Positions 1 through 7,721 of a DNA stretch of 64,000 nucleotides are shown here, one piece after another. The stretch is from F1-120-MAGs238 sp964484185 (GTDB lineage: Bacteria; Planctomycetota; Phycisphaerae; Phycisphaerales; UBA1924), in the NCBI GenBank assembly GCA_964484185.1, contig CAZAEQ010000001.1:186001-250000 (forward strand), given 5' to 3'. The notes below the pieces were generated by a model. It did not search any database, was not told the DNA's origin, and saw nothing but the letters and a program-made list of their open reading frames with translations. Position 1 is the first letter of the stretch. Each line of letters begins with the position of its first letter. The translations under genes were made by a program, and so were the position numbers.

Positions 1-825
1 TTTCCCGGTCGTGGAACTCAGCTTCAGCTTAAACCAATATGCTCTTCCGCCTTCGGCAATCGGGGTCGCTGTCGAACCCGGCGCCGACTGGTAGTCCACG
101 AACGGAATTATGACTTCCTCGGGACGCTCGTCGAGATCGCCGGAATACCACGGACAGTACCAGCCCGTGCATGCCCAGGTGTTGAGGCGCGGCTCTCGCG
201 AGTTGATTGGCGATGAATTCACTGTGTCGTCGTAGAAGATTGTGAATTCAGGCCCTTCTGACACCGAGACCGATAGAGACTCCGTTGAGACGGCTACCGC
301 TGTGCCGGTGGGAATCCACGCTCCCCCGATAAACTCATGCTTCGCGCAGATGACGATTATTGTGCCAAAGCAAACAACGCCGGTCTGGGGAATGAAACAA
401 CTGTTATCATTCCGATTGCCGGTTGCTGAACGAAGGCTCCGTATGTCTGGCCCGCTAATGGGCACGGCACCTGACAGGCTTGAACAACCATAAAATACCC
501 GCCCTACAACCTTGCTCATGTCGGGTGCCCAAGAGAATCTCAGCTTCCTATTGCCCGCCTCCTGAGTGACTATTAAAGGGTTGGGCGAAGCGCCGGTCGT
601 CGAGTCGTATCCTCCCGCGAGTATCTTAATTCGATCTCGCCCACCCAGTTCATCTAGTGCTTCCTCTTCTCCCCAGAGTCCAGCGATGGATTTGGGAAAT
701 CCCCAACGCGGCACGTTCACGGCCACTAGATCGCCGGTTGGTTCAGCAGTTGCAACAGCACGTGCAAAGGTAAACCAAGTAGATGACGTATTGCCGCGTG
801 TCAAATCATATTTCGTTAGGGCCAT
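1..825 (-). CDS. Partial hypothetical protein, 3' end outside the window
   Basis: An open frame of 275 codons runs on the minus strand from an ATG at 825 to the window edge without a stop. An AAGGAG sits 6 nt before the ATG, which fixes the start well. The product begins MALTKYDLTRGNTSSTW and has no signal peptide or membrane helix at the N terminus, unlike most exported proteins in the window. The middle part is beta-rich with several Cys and Trp residues (for example TWACTGWYCPWY near residue 220). I do not recognise a family; a structural or virion-like protein is possible but unsupported. It is divergent from the gene at 917, with about 90 bp between the two starts. Confidence 0.6.
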   Translation of the reverse strand, partial: MALTKYDLTRGNTSSTWFTFARAVATAEPTGDLVAVNVPRWGFPKSIAGLWGEEEALDELGGRDRIKILAGGYDSTTGASPNPLIVTQEAGNRKLRFSWAPDMSKVVGRVFYGCSSLSGAVPISGPDIRSLRSATGNRNDNSCFIPQTGVVCFGTIIVICAKHEFIGGAWIPTGTAVAVSTESLSVSVSEGPEFTIFYDDTVNSSPINSREPRLNTWACTGWYCPWYSGDLDERPEEVIIPFVDYQSAPGSTATPIAEGGRAYWFKLKLSSTTGK

Positions 826-916
826 TGAAGCTCCTTTTCTGTTAATTTGTACTCGTCAGCGGCACTTTGGTGGCATAATAGCAAATTTCGTTCACAATTG
901 CCGGTGAGGTGACCTA

Positions 917-1474
917 ATGCGCCCCCCCAATTTCTCGATTGTTGGAATCTCTGCGGTGTTCGCGTCGTCAACATTTGGGCAGGGCCCTCCCCCGATCATT
1001 GCGGATTGGCTAGTGGAAGACGGGACACATATTGGTGACGTGATGTTTTACGGTGCCGAAACTTCCCCCTACTGGATTCGGATTCACCACCAAAACGCCG
1101 ACTACTTCAGCGCTTTTGCAGGTTTTCCCGGATCCACGTCCCCCCCCTATTGCACCTCGTCAGCGCTCGCTGTGTATGACTCGGCTGGCACATTACTTGC
1201 CACGGTCACAAGTCCCATCAACCAAGTCAACCCCATCTACTTTGGGAGGCTCTGGGAGCCCGGTTTCCCCGGCTCTCCTGTCATGCTGCTCCCCAATGAG
1301 TTCTACTACATTGGTATTGCACCCGGCGGTACCATTTTTAATCAGGGCTTCTCGGCTAACCTGGCACCACAGACGGGACGAATTCGAATCGTGGTCGCTC
1401 CTACGGCTGGGACAACTGCGACACTGGCAGTCTTAGGAGTGTCGGCGTTGCGCCGGCGAAGGCCGACTGTCTGA
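917..1474 (+). CDS. Exported protein with PEP-CTERM-like C-terminal tail
   Basis: The product is 185 aa. A signal peptide (about residues 1-21, ending TFGQG) is followed by a beta-rich body of unknown fold. The last 25 residues have the form APTAG, then a short hydrophobic helix (TLAVLGVSALR), then RRRR plus PTV. That arrangement is the PEP-CTERM/exosortase-type sorting tail as it appears in Planctomycetes, and two other proteins here share it (25845-27545 and 31026-31703). The start ATG has GAGGTGA 5 nt upstream. The body resembles small secreted proteins that sense or coat the surface, but no function can be assigned. Other overlapping frames in this stretch are shadows. Confidence 0.75.
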   Translation: MRPPNFSIVGISAVFASSTFGQGPPPIIADWLVEDGTHIGDVMFYGAETSPYWIRIHHQNADYFSAFAGFPGSTSPPYCTSSALAVYDSAGTLLATVTSPINQVNPIYFGRLWEPGFPGSPVMLLPNEFYYIGIAPGGTIFNQGFSANLAPQTGRIRIVVAPTAGTTATLAVLGVSALRRRRPTV

Positions 1475-2118
1475 GTTCGTTCGTGTGACATGTCTCAGGA
1501 GGCTCGCCTTGTATCCGGTGGCACCAAATATCTAAGCGCCAGCAGGAATGACGGCTGGGTCTGGCGTTTGATCCAACCGATCTTGACGTTCCTGTGTGAG
1601 CGGGCGATTTATTCCAGTGCCGTAACGGTCGGCCGCGCATTCCGGTTCCCTAATTCAATAACCCTTCCTCAGAAAAATGCCGCCTACCTGAGAAGCCCGC
1701 CGGTCCGAACCCGTGGGTCCTCTATCTCTGATCCGTCCCGACATTCTGCACCATCACGCAAACAGTCCAGACACATCGGACAAAACGTGCCCTCGAAACG
1801 TCCGATACCGGCCCGATAACCCGCTCCAAACACAAAACATTACCTTCTAAATTTGTAATATTCTTCAGCCCAAAACTGGGGGAAACACTGGGGGTACCGG
1901 AAGCTTTGCGCCCGCGATGCGCGCCCCCTAACACGAGGATTTTTTACGATTCTGAAAATAATTTTTTCGCCCCTCCTGCGCTCCCATCGCCCCTTTTCAC
2001 TAGACAGCTCGTCCCTACCGGACAAAAAGCGCCTCCCGTTTTGTCCCGCTCCGCCATAGGTAGCGGACGTGAGCGCTCGTCGCACCCACCTCCCTCAACC
2101 AACCCAAGGAGCCCTGCC
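1475..2118. other. Intergenic stretch, nothing recognised
   Basis: About 640 bp lie between two rightward genes. Short open frames occur on both strands, but none has a good ribosome site or a recognisable product. The part from 1830 to 1975 is richer in A and T and probably holds the promoter of the gene at 2119. I see no tRNA, terminator hairpin or insertion-sequence end. Confidence 0.5.
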
Positions 2119-3093
2119 ATGTCTCACCGCAACAGCAAAAAGTCCAACCGCATCGGCCAGTCCATCCAAAAGCACCGCGCTCAGCGCAACAGCCCTTACG
2201 AAGCCGAAGCCCGCGAAGCCATGGATCGCGAATACCGCAGCAAACTCCCCAACCGCCCCACGCCTGAACCCCTATCTCCCGATTCCTCCTCTCAACTTTC
2301 AACTCTTAACTCTCAACTTGCTTCTCTGCCTGAGTTCGCCTCCTCCTCTGAAATTTCAAATCTCAAATCGTCCTCTGACTCATCTCCGTCCGCGCCCTCT
2401 GCCCCTATGACCCTTAGCCCCTCGACCCCTTCTGAGTTCGCTGCTGCGAAAACCTACATCGCAAGTAAACCCGCGACAAAGGCCATGCACAAACTTCAAC
2501 ACATCCTCGACAATCACGACTTCGACTACCTCAACCCAAATGATGTCGCCCAACTCTCCGCCCTCATGGTCGTCTACGCCCAACTCCAAAACTCCGCGGC
2601 GGTCGAACGCATCTCCGAATCTCTCGACCAGGTCGGCGCCGGCTACAAGCGCGAACCCCTCACCCGCGAACTGACCAAAGTCCTCTCAATTCAGGACCGC
2701 GCCTTCGCCCGCGCGCAGCGCGAAAAGGCCGCCAAAGAAAGAGACCAACGCCGCATCGAGCGCGAAGCCAAGCAACAGCTCGCTCAGGCCGCCAAGCAAC
2801 TGCGCGATGAACGCCTCTTCAACCAGCGCGAAGACCACCTCGCTCGCAAAGAGAAAATGGTCAAAGACAAGCTCGAAATCGAACTCACCAAGCGCGCCAA
2901 CCTCTCTCGCGAAACGGTTGATAAAACCTCACACCGCCAACACACCAGCACAAAATCTCAGGGTGCCACGGGCATTCCTGCCGGTGTCGGCTCCGACTCT
3001 TCCTCAGCACTCGGTACTCAGCACCCAGAACTTGCCGCTCAGGATGCCACACCGCCAACACAAATCGTCACATCGCCTCACACCCTCACATGA
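2119..3093 (+). CDS. Hypothetical basic/coiled-coil protein with low-complexity insert
   Basis: The start is taken at the ATG preceded by AAGGAG (2106-2111), giving 324 aa; the frame is open further upstream but without support. The N terminus is basic (MSHRNSKKSNRIGQSIQKHR). Residues about 55-100 are Ser/Pro/Leu-rich low complexity, encoded by CTCAAC/TTCAAC-type repeated DNA. Then comes a compact helical segment (KPATKAMHKLQHILDNHDF...) and a long charged coiled coil rich in Arg, Lys, Glu and Gln (about residues 185-265). The C-terminal tail (about 285-324) again looks like translated repeat DNA. No signal peptide is present. Family unknown; cytoplasmic and perhaps nucleic-acid binding by charge, which is only inference. 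Confidence 0.6.
   Translation: MSHRNSKKSNRIGQSIQKHRAQRNSPYEAEAREAMDREYRSKLPNRPTPEPLSPDSSSQLSTLNSQLASLPEFASSSEISNLKSSSDSSPSAPSAPMTLSPSTPSEFAAAKTYIASKPATKAMHKLQHILDNHDFDYLNPNDVAQLSALMVVYAQLQNSAAVERISESLDQVGAGYKREPLTRELTKVLSIQDRAFARAQREKAAKERDQRRIEREAKQQLAQAAKQLRDERLFNQREDHLARKEKMVKDKLEIELTKRANLSRETVDKTSHRQHTSTKSQGATGIPAGVGSDSSSALGTQHPELAAQDATPPTQIVTSPHTLT
2291..2320 (+). repeat. Imperfect CTCAAC/TTCAAC tandem repeat inside a coding region
   Basis: Five imperfect copies of a 7-8 nt unit (ctcaact, ttcaact, cttaact, ctcaact) encode a Ser/Leu/Asn/Gln run such as QLSTLNSQL. A related tract with tcagcactcggtactcagcac follows at about 3005-3027 in the same gene. Such text-like short repeats are found scattered through planctomycete and verrucomicrobial genomes, to my knowledge. 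Confidence 0.6.
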
Positions 3094-3130
3094 TCTCTCG
3101 AATCGAACCGCTCACACCGCCAACGTCGCA

Positions 3131-3173
3131 CAAAAAAAGTGCGACCGACCCGCGGTCCCCGCGAGTCGGTCGC
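3131..3173 (-). terminator. Rho-independent terminator, minus strand
   Basis: GCGACCGAC (3141-3149) pairs with GTCGGTCGC (3165-3173). An inner 5-bp stem CGCGG/CCGCG extends it, leaving a 3-nt loop. On the minus strand the hairpin is followed by seven T (3132-3138). It lies about 140 nt after the stop of the leftward gene 3310-3594 and is its likely terminator. The + strand gene ending at 3093 meets it from the other side without a T tract. Confidence 0.75.
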
Positions 3174-3309
3174 TGCACACAAGGAGCTGGAGCTTTTCGA
3201 AACCTGGCACGGGGCCGTTAAGCCGCGGGCCAGGGCGCGTCGTCTTTGTAAGGCGATAGCGAACTGACGCCTTCTGTGACGCCCTGTCTATAAGCAGGGA
3301 AGATTGGGA

Positions 3310-3594
3310 TCAGTCGTTTCCGGCTTCATCATCGCCGCCAGAACGCTGTTCCAGGAGCTTGCGAAGATGAGCGTTTTCGCGACGGGTTGCCTCAAGATCA
3401 AAGACCAGATATTTGATTGAGAGGCGGAGATAGTCGATCGAGTCCTGCAGGTCAGCGATGGTCTTGCTTACTTTGTCGTGGCGAGCCTTGGTGTCCGCGG
3501 CCATTTTCGCAAGGGCATCACGTTCAGATTCAGGGAGCGTGTCGATCTGGCTGATGAGTTCAGAGAGCTTTGATTGAAAATCGTTCTCGTTCAT
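3310..3594 (-). CDS. Small conserved coiled-coil protein
   Basis: A 94-aa acidic, all-helical protein. Residues 1-35 (MNENDFQSKLSELISQID...) are followed by a heptad-like region with the run YLRLSIKYLVFDLEATRRE near residues 55-75 and a final LRKLLEQ. I recall closely similar small proteins as widely conserved in Planctomycetes, with no experimentally known role. The start is supported by GAGGAG 9 nt upstream. No signal peptide or Cys residues are present. Transcription is likely monocistronic, ending at the hairpin 3131-3173. A regulatory or scaffold role is possible but is not shown by the sequence. Confidence 0.75.
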   Translation of the reverse strand: MNENDFQSKLSELISQIDTLPESERDALAKMAADTKARHDKVSKTIADLQDSIDYLRLSIKYLVFDLEATRRENAHLRKLLEQRSGGDDEAGND

Positions 3595-3879
3595 GGCGAG
3601 TCTCCTCGTATATTAGTTTGTCAGTCACTTAGGGAACGAGAGAACAGAGAGACAATGGGCGTGCCAATGCTGGTGCCAGAGCGAGGGGGTGGTAATGGTC
3701 CTCAAAAACGCGAGTTTTCAAGTCGAAAATGGCAGGTTTATGTTTTGGGACGTGAGATAAGACAGTGGCAGCAGGGCCATCTGTGCGGGCTGGTGATTTG
3801 GTTCAACACTGGGTGTGGTGCAATTGCACGTGCTCCCGAAATTGGTGGGATTCAGAGAGACATGGGCAGGGAAGAAATT

Positions 3880-3958
3880 AACATGGATATACAGGATGAA
3901 CAGGATAAGAAGGAATTGTGTTCAGTCTCCTATCATGTCCATCCTGTATATCCATGTT
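3880..3958. repeat. Palindromic dispersed-repeat pair (REPIN-like)
   Basis: The arm at 3880-3907 (AACATGGATATACAGGATGA, then ACAGGATA) recurs as its reverse complement at 3931-3958 with two mismatches, separated by 23 nt. The pair can fold as a long hairpin. It sits in the 414-bp gap between the start of the gene at 3594 and the end of the gene at 4009. I recall the core GGATATACAGGATG as a dispersed non-coding repeat in several phyla. The rest of the gap, 3595-3879, holds no supported gene. Confidence 0.75.
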
Positions 3959-4008
3959 GATATTGTCTTGTCGTTCTCACTCCGATGTTCAGCGTTCTCG
4001 AAACCGAC

Positions 4009-6012
4009 TCATTTCGAAGCTGTGATTTCAACTTCGAATGGGACCATCGGAAGTTTTTCGCCGTTCCACATGCGCACTTCAGAGAGTTCCTGGTTTGCGT
4101 ACCGGACGTAGTGGGGGGTTGTGGTGTAGCCGGTGAGAATCAAAGTGGTGCCATCTACTGCAACGTTGGCCTTGGTGAAAACCTTATCGGCGCCAGCGAC
4201 TTCGAAACCGTTTGGGTCGCCGTTCAGGCCGGTGGCGTGTGTGAAGGTGAGGCGGAGGGTTTCGCCGCGGATTGTGGCGGATTCGATCACGGGGCCGGAG
4301 GTTTCGATGCTCGACATTCCGTAGGTGGTCTTAAGCGCAAGTCGAGCGAGACGATCGCCGACGGACTTCTTGTCGTTGGGGTGAATGTCGGCGAGATTGC
4401 CAACATCCATCGTGGAAGCCATGCCGGTGAACGGCAATGCGAGCGCCTGACGCTGGGCATTGCGAAGGTCAAGCGTCAGCGGCTTGCCATCGCCGTAGTT
4501 GAATGGGGCGATTTCTGCAAAGTAAAAGCCGAGCGGTTGGGCATTGGCTTCCCAGCCCTGATTGAAATGCTTGCGCCAATCTTGAATCATCGCAGGGAAA
4601 AGCTTGCCATAGTGAGCAGGGTCGCCGCGGTTCGATTCGCCTTGATACCAGACCGCGCCGGATACTCGCATGGGAATAAGCGGCGCGATCATTCCGTTGA
4701 AGAGTGCGGTGGGAGTCCACGCGGTGACTTCCGCAGTTTGCGGATACCGCGGCAGCTTTGCGACAGTTGAACCGGTGCGAACAGTCCAGTTTCCCGCGAG
4801 GCTGATCGGAGTTTCGCCGGTCGCGCTGAGCGACCATTGATCAGGGGTTCCTGTTGCACACGCCTGGCCGCCGGTGTCGATCACCGCGAGTGTGATTGTG
4901 TGTTTGCCGGGCTTGAGCGCTGCCAGCGTATAGCTGCGCGGATGATCCCAGTTTCCCATCTCCAAAGTGCGCGCGACCGGAACGCCATCTATGAAAACAA
5001 CGTCCATGTCATCGATCGCGCCAGTAGAAAGTACGAGCGGATGCATCGGAGAAGTTGCAGGGATCTCGAATTCACGCTGACACCAGATCACGCCATCAAA
5101 CTTGGAGAGTTCAGCTCCAAAAATGGCGGGAAGAGAAATTGTCTTGGAGTCGGCGCTGAAGGTGGTCTTGGCGAACTCGTCTACGATGTGCTTCTCGAGA
5201 TTAGTCTTCCAGGTTGCAACGGCCGCCTCTGATTTCGCACGCAGCGCTGCCACTGACTCCTTGGTTGCGATCGCCGCCAACGCTTCTGCATATTGTGGAA
5301 AAGGTCTTAAGCCTTCAGCGCTGGTCCAGGATTGTGCTGGCGTGCCGCCCCAGTTAGCGCCGATCAGGCCGATGGGAATATTCAGTTTGTCATGCAATCC
5401 GCGGCCAAAGAAATAGCCCACTGCGCTGAACGGTCTTGCAGTCGCGGGCGTACAGATGTGCCACGAACCGGGTTCTCCGCCAAGCTTCTCACATGGCGCT
5501 TCAGATGCCGGCGAACTTGAAACAACGTTTGAAAGGTCCATCAGGCGGATGGGTGGCATGTTCGCCGATTCGAGCTCCTTGGCAGAGTCTTTTGTACCCT
5601 GGTAACCGCCACCAAAATCGCCGACCATCATTTCCATATTCGATTGCCCGGAGCAAATCCAAACTTCGCCGAGCAGGACGTTGCGGAGGGTGAGGGTGCT
5701 TGTGCCGCGGATTTCGAGGGAATGGCCTTTGAACGGGGCGGTGTCGGCGGCGGGGGTTGTGAGGCTTGCGGTCCACTTGCCGGTCGCATCGGCTTTGGTT
5801 GTGACTTCGGGACCGAAGTCGGGGCGGATTGTGATGGCAGTGCCGGGAGCATCGGTGCCCCAGATTGGGCAGGTGGCGCTGTGTTTGAGCACCATGTTGT
5901 CGCCGAAGGCGGCGGAGATTTTGAGTGTGGGGTCAGCGGTGAAGGATGCGAGCGCGATGAGGGCGAGAGTTGTAAGCATGGCCGCAGTATACAGGATCTG
6001 CGGCGAGAACAT
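4009..6012 (-). CDS. Sialate O-acetylesterase family (SGNH hydrolase)
   Basis: The product is 667 aa from the ATG at 6012, whose first base is the last base of the murJ stop (TGATG overlap, translational coupling likely). An N-terminal hydrophobic segment (about 8-25) acts as signal peptide. The nucleophile block GQSNM lies at 122-126, the WYQGESN block near residue 450, and the DxxH block (DIHPND) near 565. All are typical of 9-O-acetyl-sialate esterases and related carbohydrate esterases. An inserted galactose-binding-like region (FDGVIWCQREFEIP onward) lies between the blocks, as usual for the family. Expected role: removal of acetyl groups from exogenous glycans in the periplasm or outside. 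Being last in a MurJ operon is odd and may only reflect read-through. Confidence 0.85.
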   Translation of the reverse strand: MFSPQILYTAAMLTTLALIALASFTADPTLKISAAFGDNMVLKHSATCPIWGTDAPGTAITIRPDFGPEVTTKADATGKWTASLTTPAADTAPFKGHSLEIRGTSTLTLRNVLLGEVWICSGQSNMEMMVGDFGGGYQGTKDSAKELESANMPPIRLMDLSNVVSSSPASEAPCEKLGGEPGSWHICTPATARPFSAVGYFFGRGLHDKLNIPIGLIGANWGGTPAQSWTSAEGLRPFPQYAEALAAIATKESVAALRAKSEAAVATWKTNLEKHIVDEFAKTTFSADSKTISLPAIFGAELSKFDGVIWCQREFEIPATSPMHPLVLSTGAIDDMDVVFIDGVPVARTLEMGNWDHPRSYTLAALKPGKHTITLAVIDTGGQACATGTPDQWSLSATGETPISLAGNWTVRTGSTVAKLPRYPQTAEVTAWTPTALFNGMIAPLIPMRVSGAVWYQGESNRGDPAHYGKLFPAMIQDWRKHFNQGWEANAQPLGFYFAEIAPFNYGDGKPLTLDLRNAQRQALALPFTGMASTMDVGNLADIHPNDKKSVGDRLARLALKTTYGMSSIETSGPVIESATIRGETLRLTFTHATGLNGDPNGFEVAGADKVFTKANVAVDGTTLILTGYTTTPHYVRYANQELSEVRMWNGEKLPMVPFEVEITASK

Positions 6013-7721
6013 CAATCAAAAGAGATTTCGATTGGTTTGCCGTTGGAATCTTTGGGGGCGCGTTCGAAGATCCATTTGAGTTCGGGGAGTTTGAGGAGGT
6101 AGCAGGCGAAGGCGTAGCTGGCGATGCCGACGGCGGTGCAGGCGGAAAGGGTGAGGAAATTGGCGAACCATTGCTGGTTGATGGGGGCGGTGTCAAAGAG
6201 GAATTTTTTGCAGGTTTCGAGCGTTGCGTAGACGAGGAGGGACATGATCGCGCCGGCGAGGCAGACCATGAGCATGCCGCGGATTGTGGGTGGATTGAGG
6301 GGTTTGATTCCGAATTTGCGGTTGACGAAGATGGCGAGGACCAGGGTTTGGACGATGGCGGAAATGCCGGTGGCCCAGGCGAGGCCAGCTTCGCGGAGTG
6401 GCCAAATGAGGGAGAGGTTGAGGATGAGGTTGAGGAAGACCATGGCGATGGAGATGTACATCGGTGTGCGAGTGTCGCCTTTGGCGTAGAACGCGCGGGT
6501 GAGGACGTGATTGAGGGAGTAGGCCCAGACGCCGGGTGCGAAACCGGTGAGGACGGCGGCAGCGCGGGTGAGGCCATCGGCATCAAAGCCGGTGCGAGTG
6601 CCGGAAAAGAGGACGGCGACGATGGGCTCGCGGACGAGGACGAGGCCGAGGCTGGCGGGGAGGCCGATGAAGAGCGAGAGGCGCAGGCCGCGGCGGAGGA
6701 CTGAGCCGAAATGTGCATCTTCCTGGGCGTGACGAGCCAGGAGCGGGAGAACTGCGGTGGCGACTGCGATGCCGAAGACGCCGAGTGGGAATTGGTAGAG
6801 GCGGCCGGAGTAACTGAGGATGCTGTTGGAGGCTTCATCGAGCGGGTAGGTGTGGCCGAGCATGGTGGGGCCGACCCAGATGGGCCACATGCCCCAGAGC
6901 TGGTCGAGCATGGAGTTGATCTGGATGGTGCCCAGGCCGATGAGGGCGGGGACGAAATTTTTGAACATTGAGGCGGTGTGAGGCGCGGTGGACGAGTCGG
7001 AGCGGAACTGGTTGAAACTGACGGATTCGCGGAGTGCGGCGATGGACCAGATGACCTGGACGATACTGGCGAGGCCAGCGGCGATGCCGACTCCGAATGC
7101 GGCGGCGACGAGGTGCGTTTTGTAGAAGTAGAGGAAGACTGCGCCGGCGACGATCTGGAAGATGTTGAGGATGATGGGTGCAGCGGCGGGGGGGCCGAAC
7201 TTGCCCTGGACCTGGAGCATGCCGCCGAGGATGGCGGTGAGGCAGACCAGGGGCATCATGGGGAGCATGACGGCGATGAGCTGGAAGCTGAGGCGGCGGT
7301 CGGGGTCCTGGCCTAGGGGAGATAGTAACATTAATAAAAGTATGATTATTCCGAGGAGGGAGATGCCGCCGCTGACTGCGAGGAGGAGCGAGACGACTTG
7401 AGAGGAGAAGCGACGGGCGATTTCGGGGTTGGACTTGCGGGCCTTGACGTATTCGGGGATAAAGGCGGCTGAGAGGGCACCTTCGCCGAAGAGGCGGCGG
7501 AAGAGGTTGGGGATGGCGAATGCGTTGGCGAAGATGGAGCCGATGAGCGATGCGCCAAAGAGGTGGGCGGTGAGGACATCGCGAGCGAGGCCTGCGAAAC
7601 GTGACAGCAATGTGAAACCGGAGACGATGCGGACGGCGGCGGCGAGAGCAGCGTTGTCGCGGCTTGACGTTGCGCCTACGGGAGCTTGGGTGGTGGAGGT
7701 GGTGGGGGAATCAGTGGGCAA
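6012..7721 (-). CDS. murJ: Lipid II flippase MurJ
   Basis: The product is 569 aa with about 14 membrane helices. Family hallmarks are the N-terminal SRFAGLARDVLTAHLFG and the FRRLFGEGALSAAFIPEY segment near residues 70-90. MurJ moves lipid-linked peptidoglycan precursor across the inner membrane, so this organism makes peptidoglycan. The best start is a TTG at 7721, overlapping the antiporter gene by 11 nt; there is no ATG before the first helix. The N-terminal about 30 residues are Thr/Ser/Pro rich and cytoplasmic. It is the fourth gene of the leftward chain ParA-VanZ-antiporter-MurJ-esterase. Confidence 0.93.
   Translation of the reverse strand: MPTDSPTTSTTQAPVGATSSRDNAALAAAVRIVSGFTLLSRFAGLARDVLTAHLFGASLIGSIFANAFAIPNLFRRLFGEGALSAAFIPEYVKARKSNPEIARRFSSQVVSLLLAVSGGISLLGIIILLLMLLSPLGQDPDRRLSFQLIAVMLPMMPLVCLTAILGGMLQVQGKFGPPAAAPIILNIFQIVAGAVFLYFYKTHLVAAAFGVGIAAGLASIVQVIWSIAALRESVSFNQFRSDSSTAPHTASMFKNFVPALIGLGTIQINSMLDQLWGMWPIWVGPTMLGHTYPLDEASNSILSYSGRLYQFPLGVFGIAVATAVLPLLARHAQEDAHFGSVLRRGLRLSLFIGLPASLGLVLVREPIVAVLFSGTRTGFDADGLTRAAAVLTGFAPGVWAYSLNHVLTRAFYAKGDTRTPMYISIAMVFLNLILNLSLIWPLREAGLAWATGISAIVQTLVLAIFVNRKFGIKPLNPPTIRGMLMVCLAGAIMSLLVYATLETCKKFLFDTAPINQQWFANFLTLSACTAVGIASYAFACYLLKLPELKWIFERAPKDSNGKPIEISFD

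Noticed and set aside
3181..3309. Possible small RNA between 3181 and 3309
   Set aside because: GC-rich and partly self-complementary, but it is more simply the 3' untranslated region of the leftward gene before its terminator; no known RNA family was recognised.
3574..3960. 128-codon open frame on the plus strand
   Set aside because: No ribosome site, runs through the palindromic repeat and out of the 5' end of the divergent gene.
6171..7316. Acidic Asp/Glu/Gly-rich open frames on the plus strand
   Set aside because: They mirror murJ codon bias (G-rich plus strand); no start signals.
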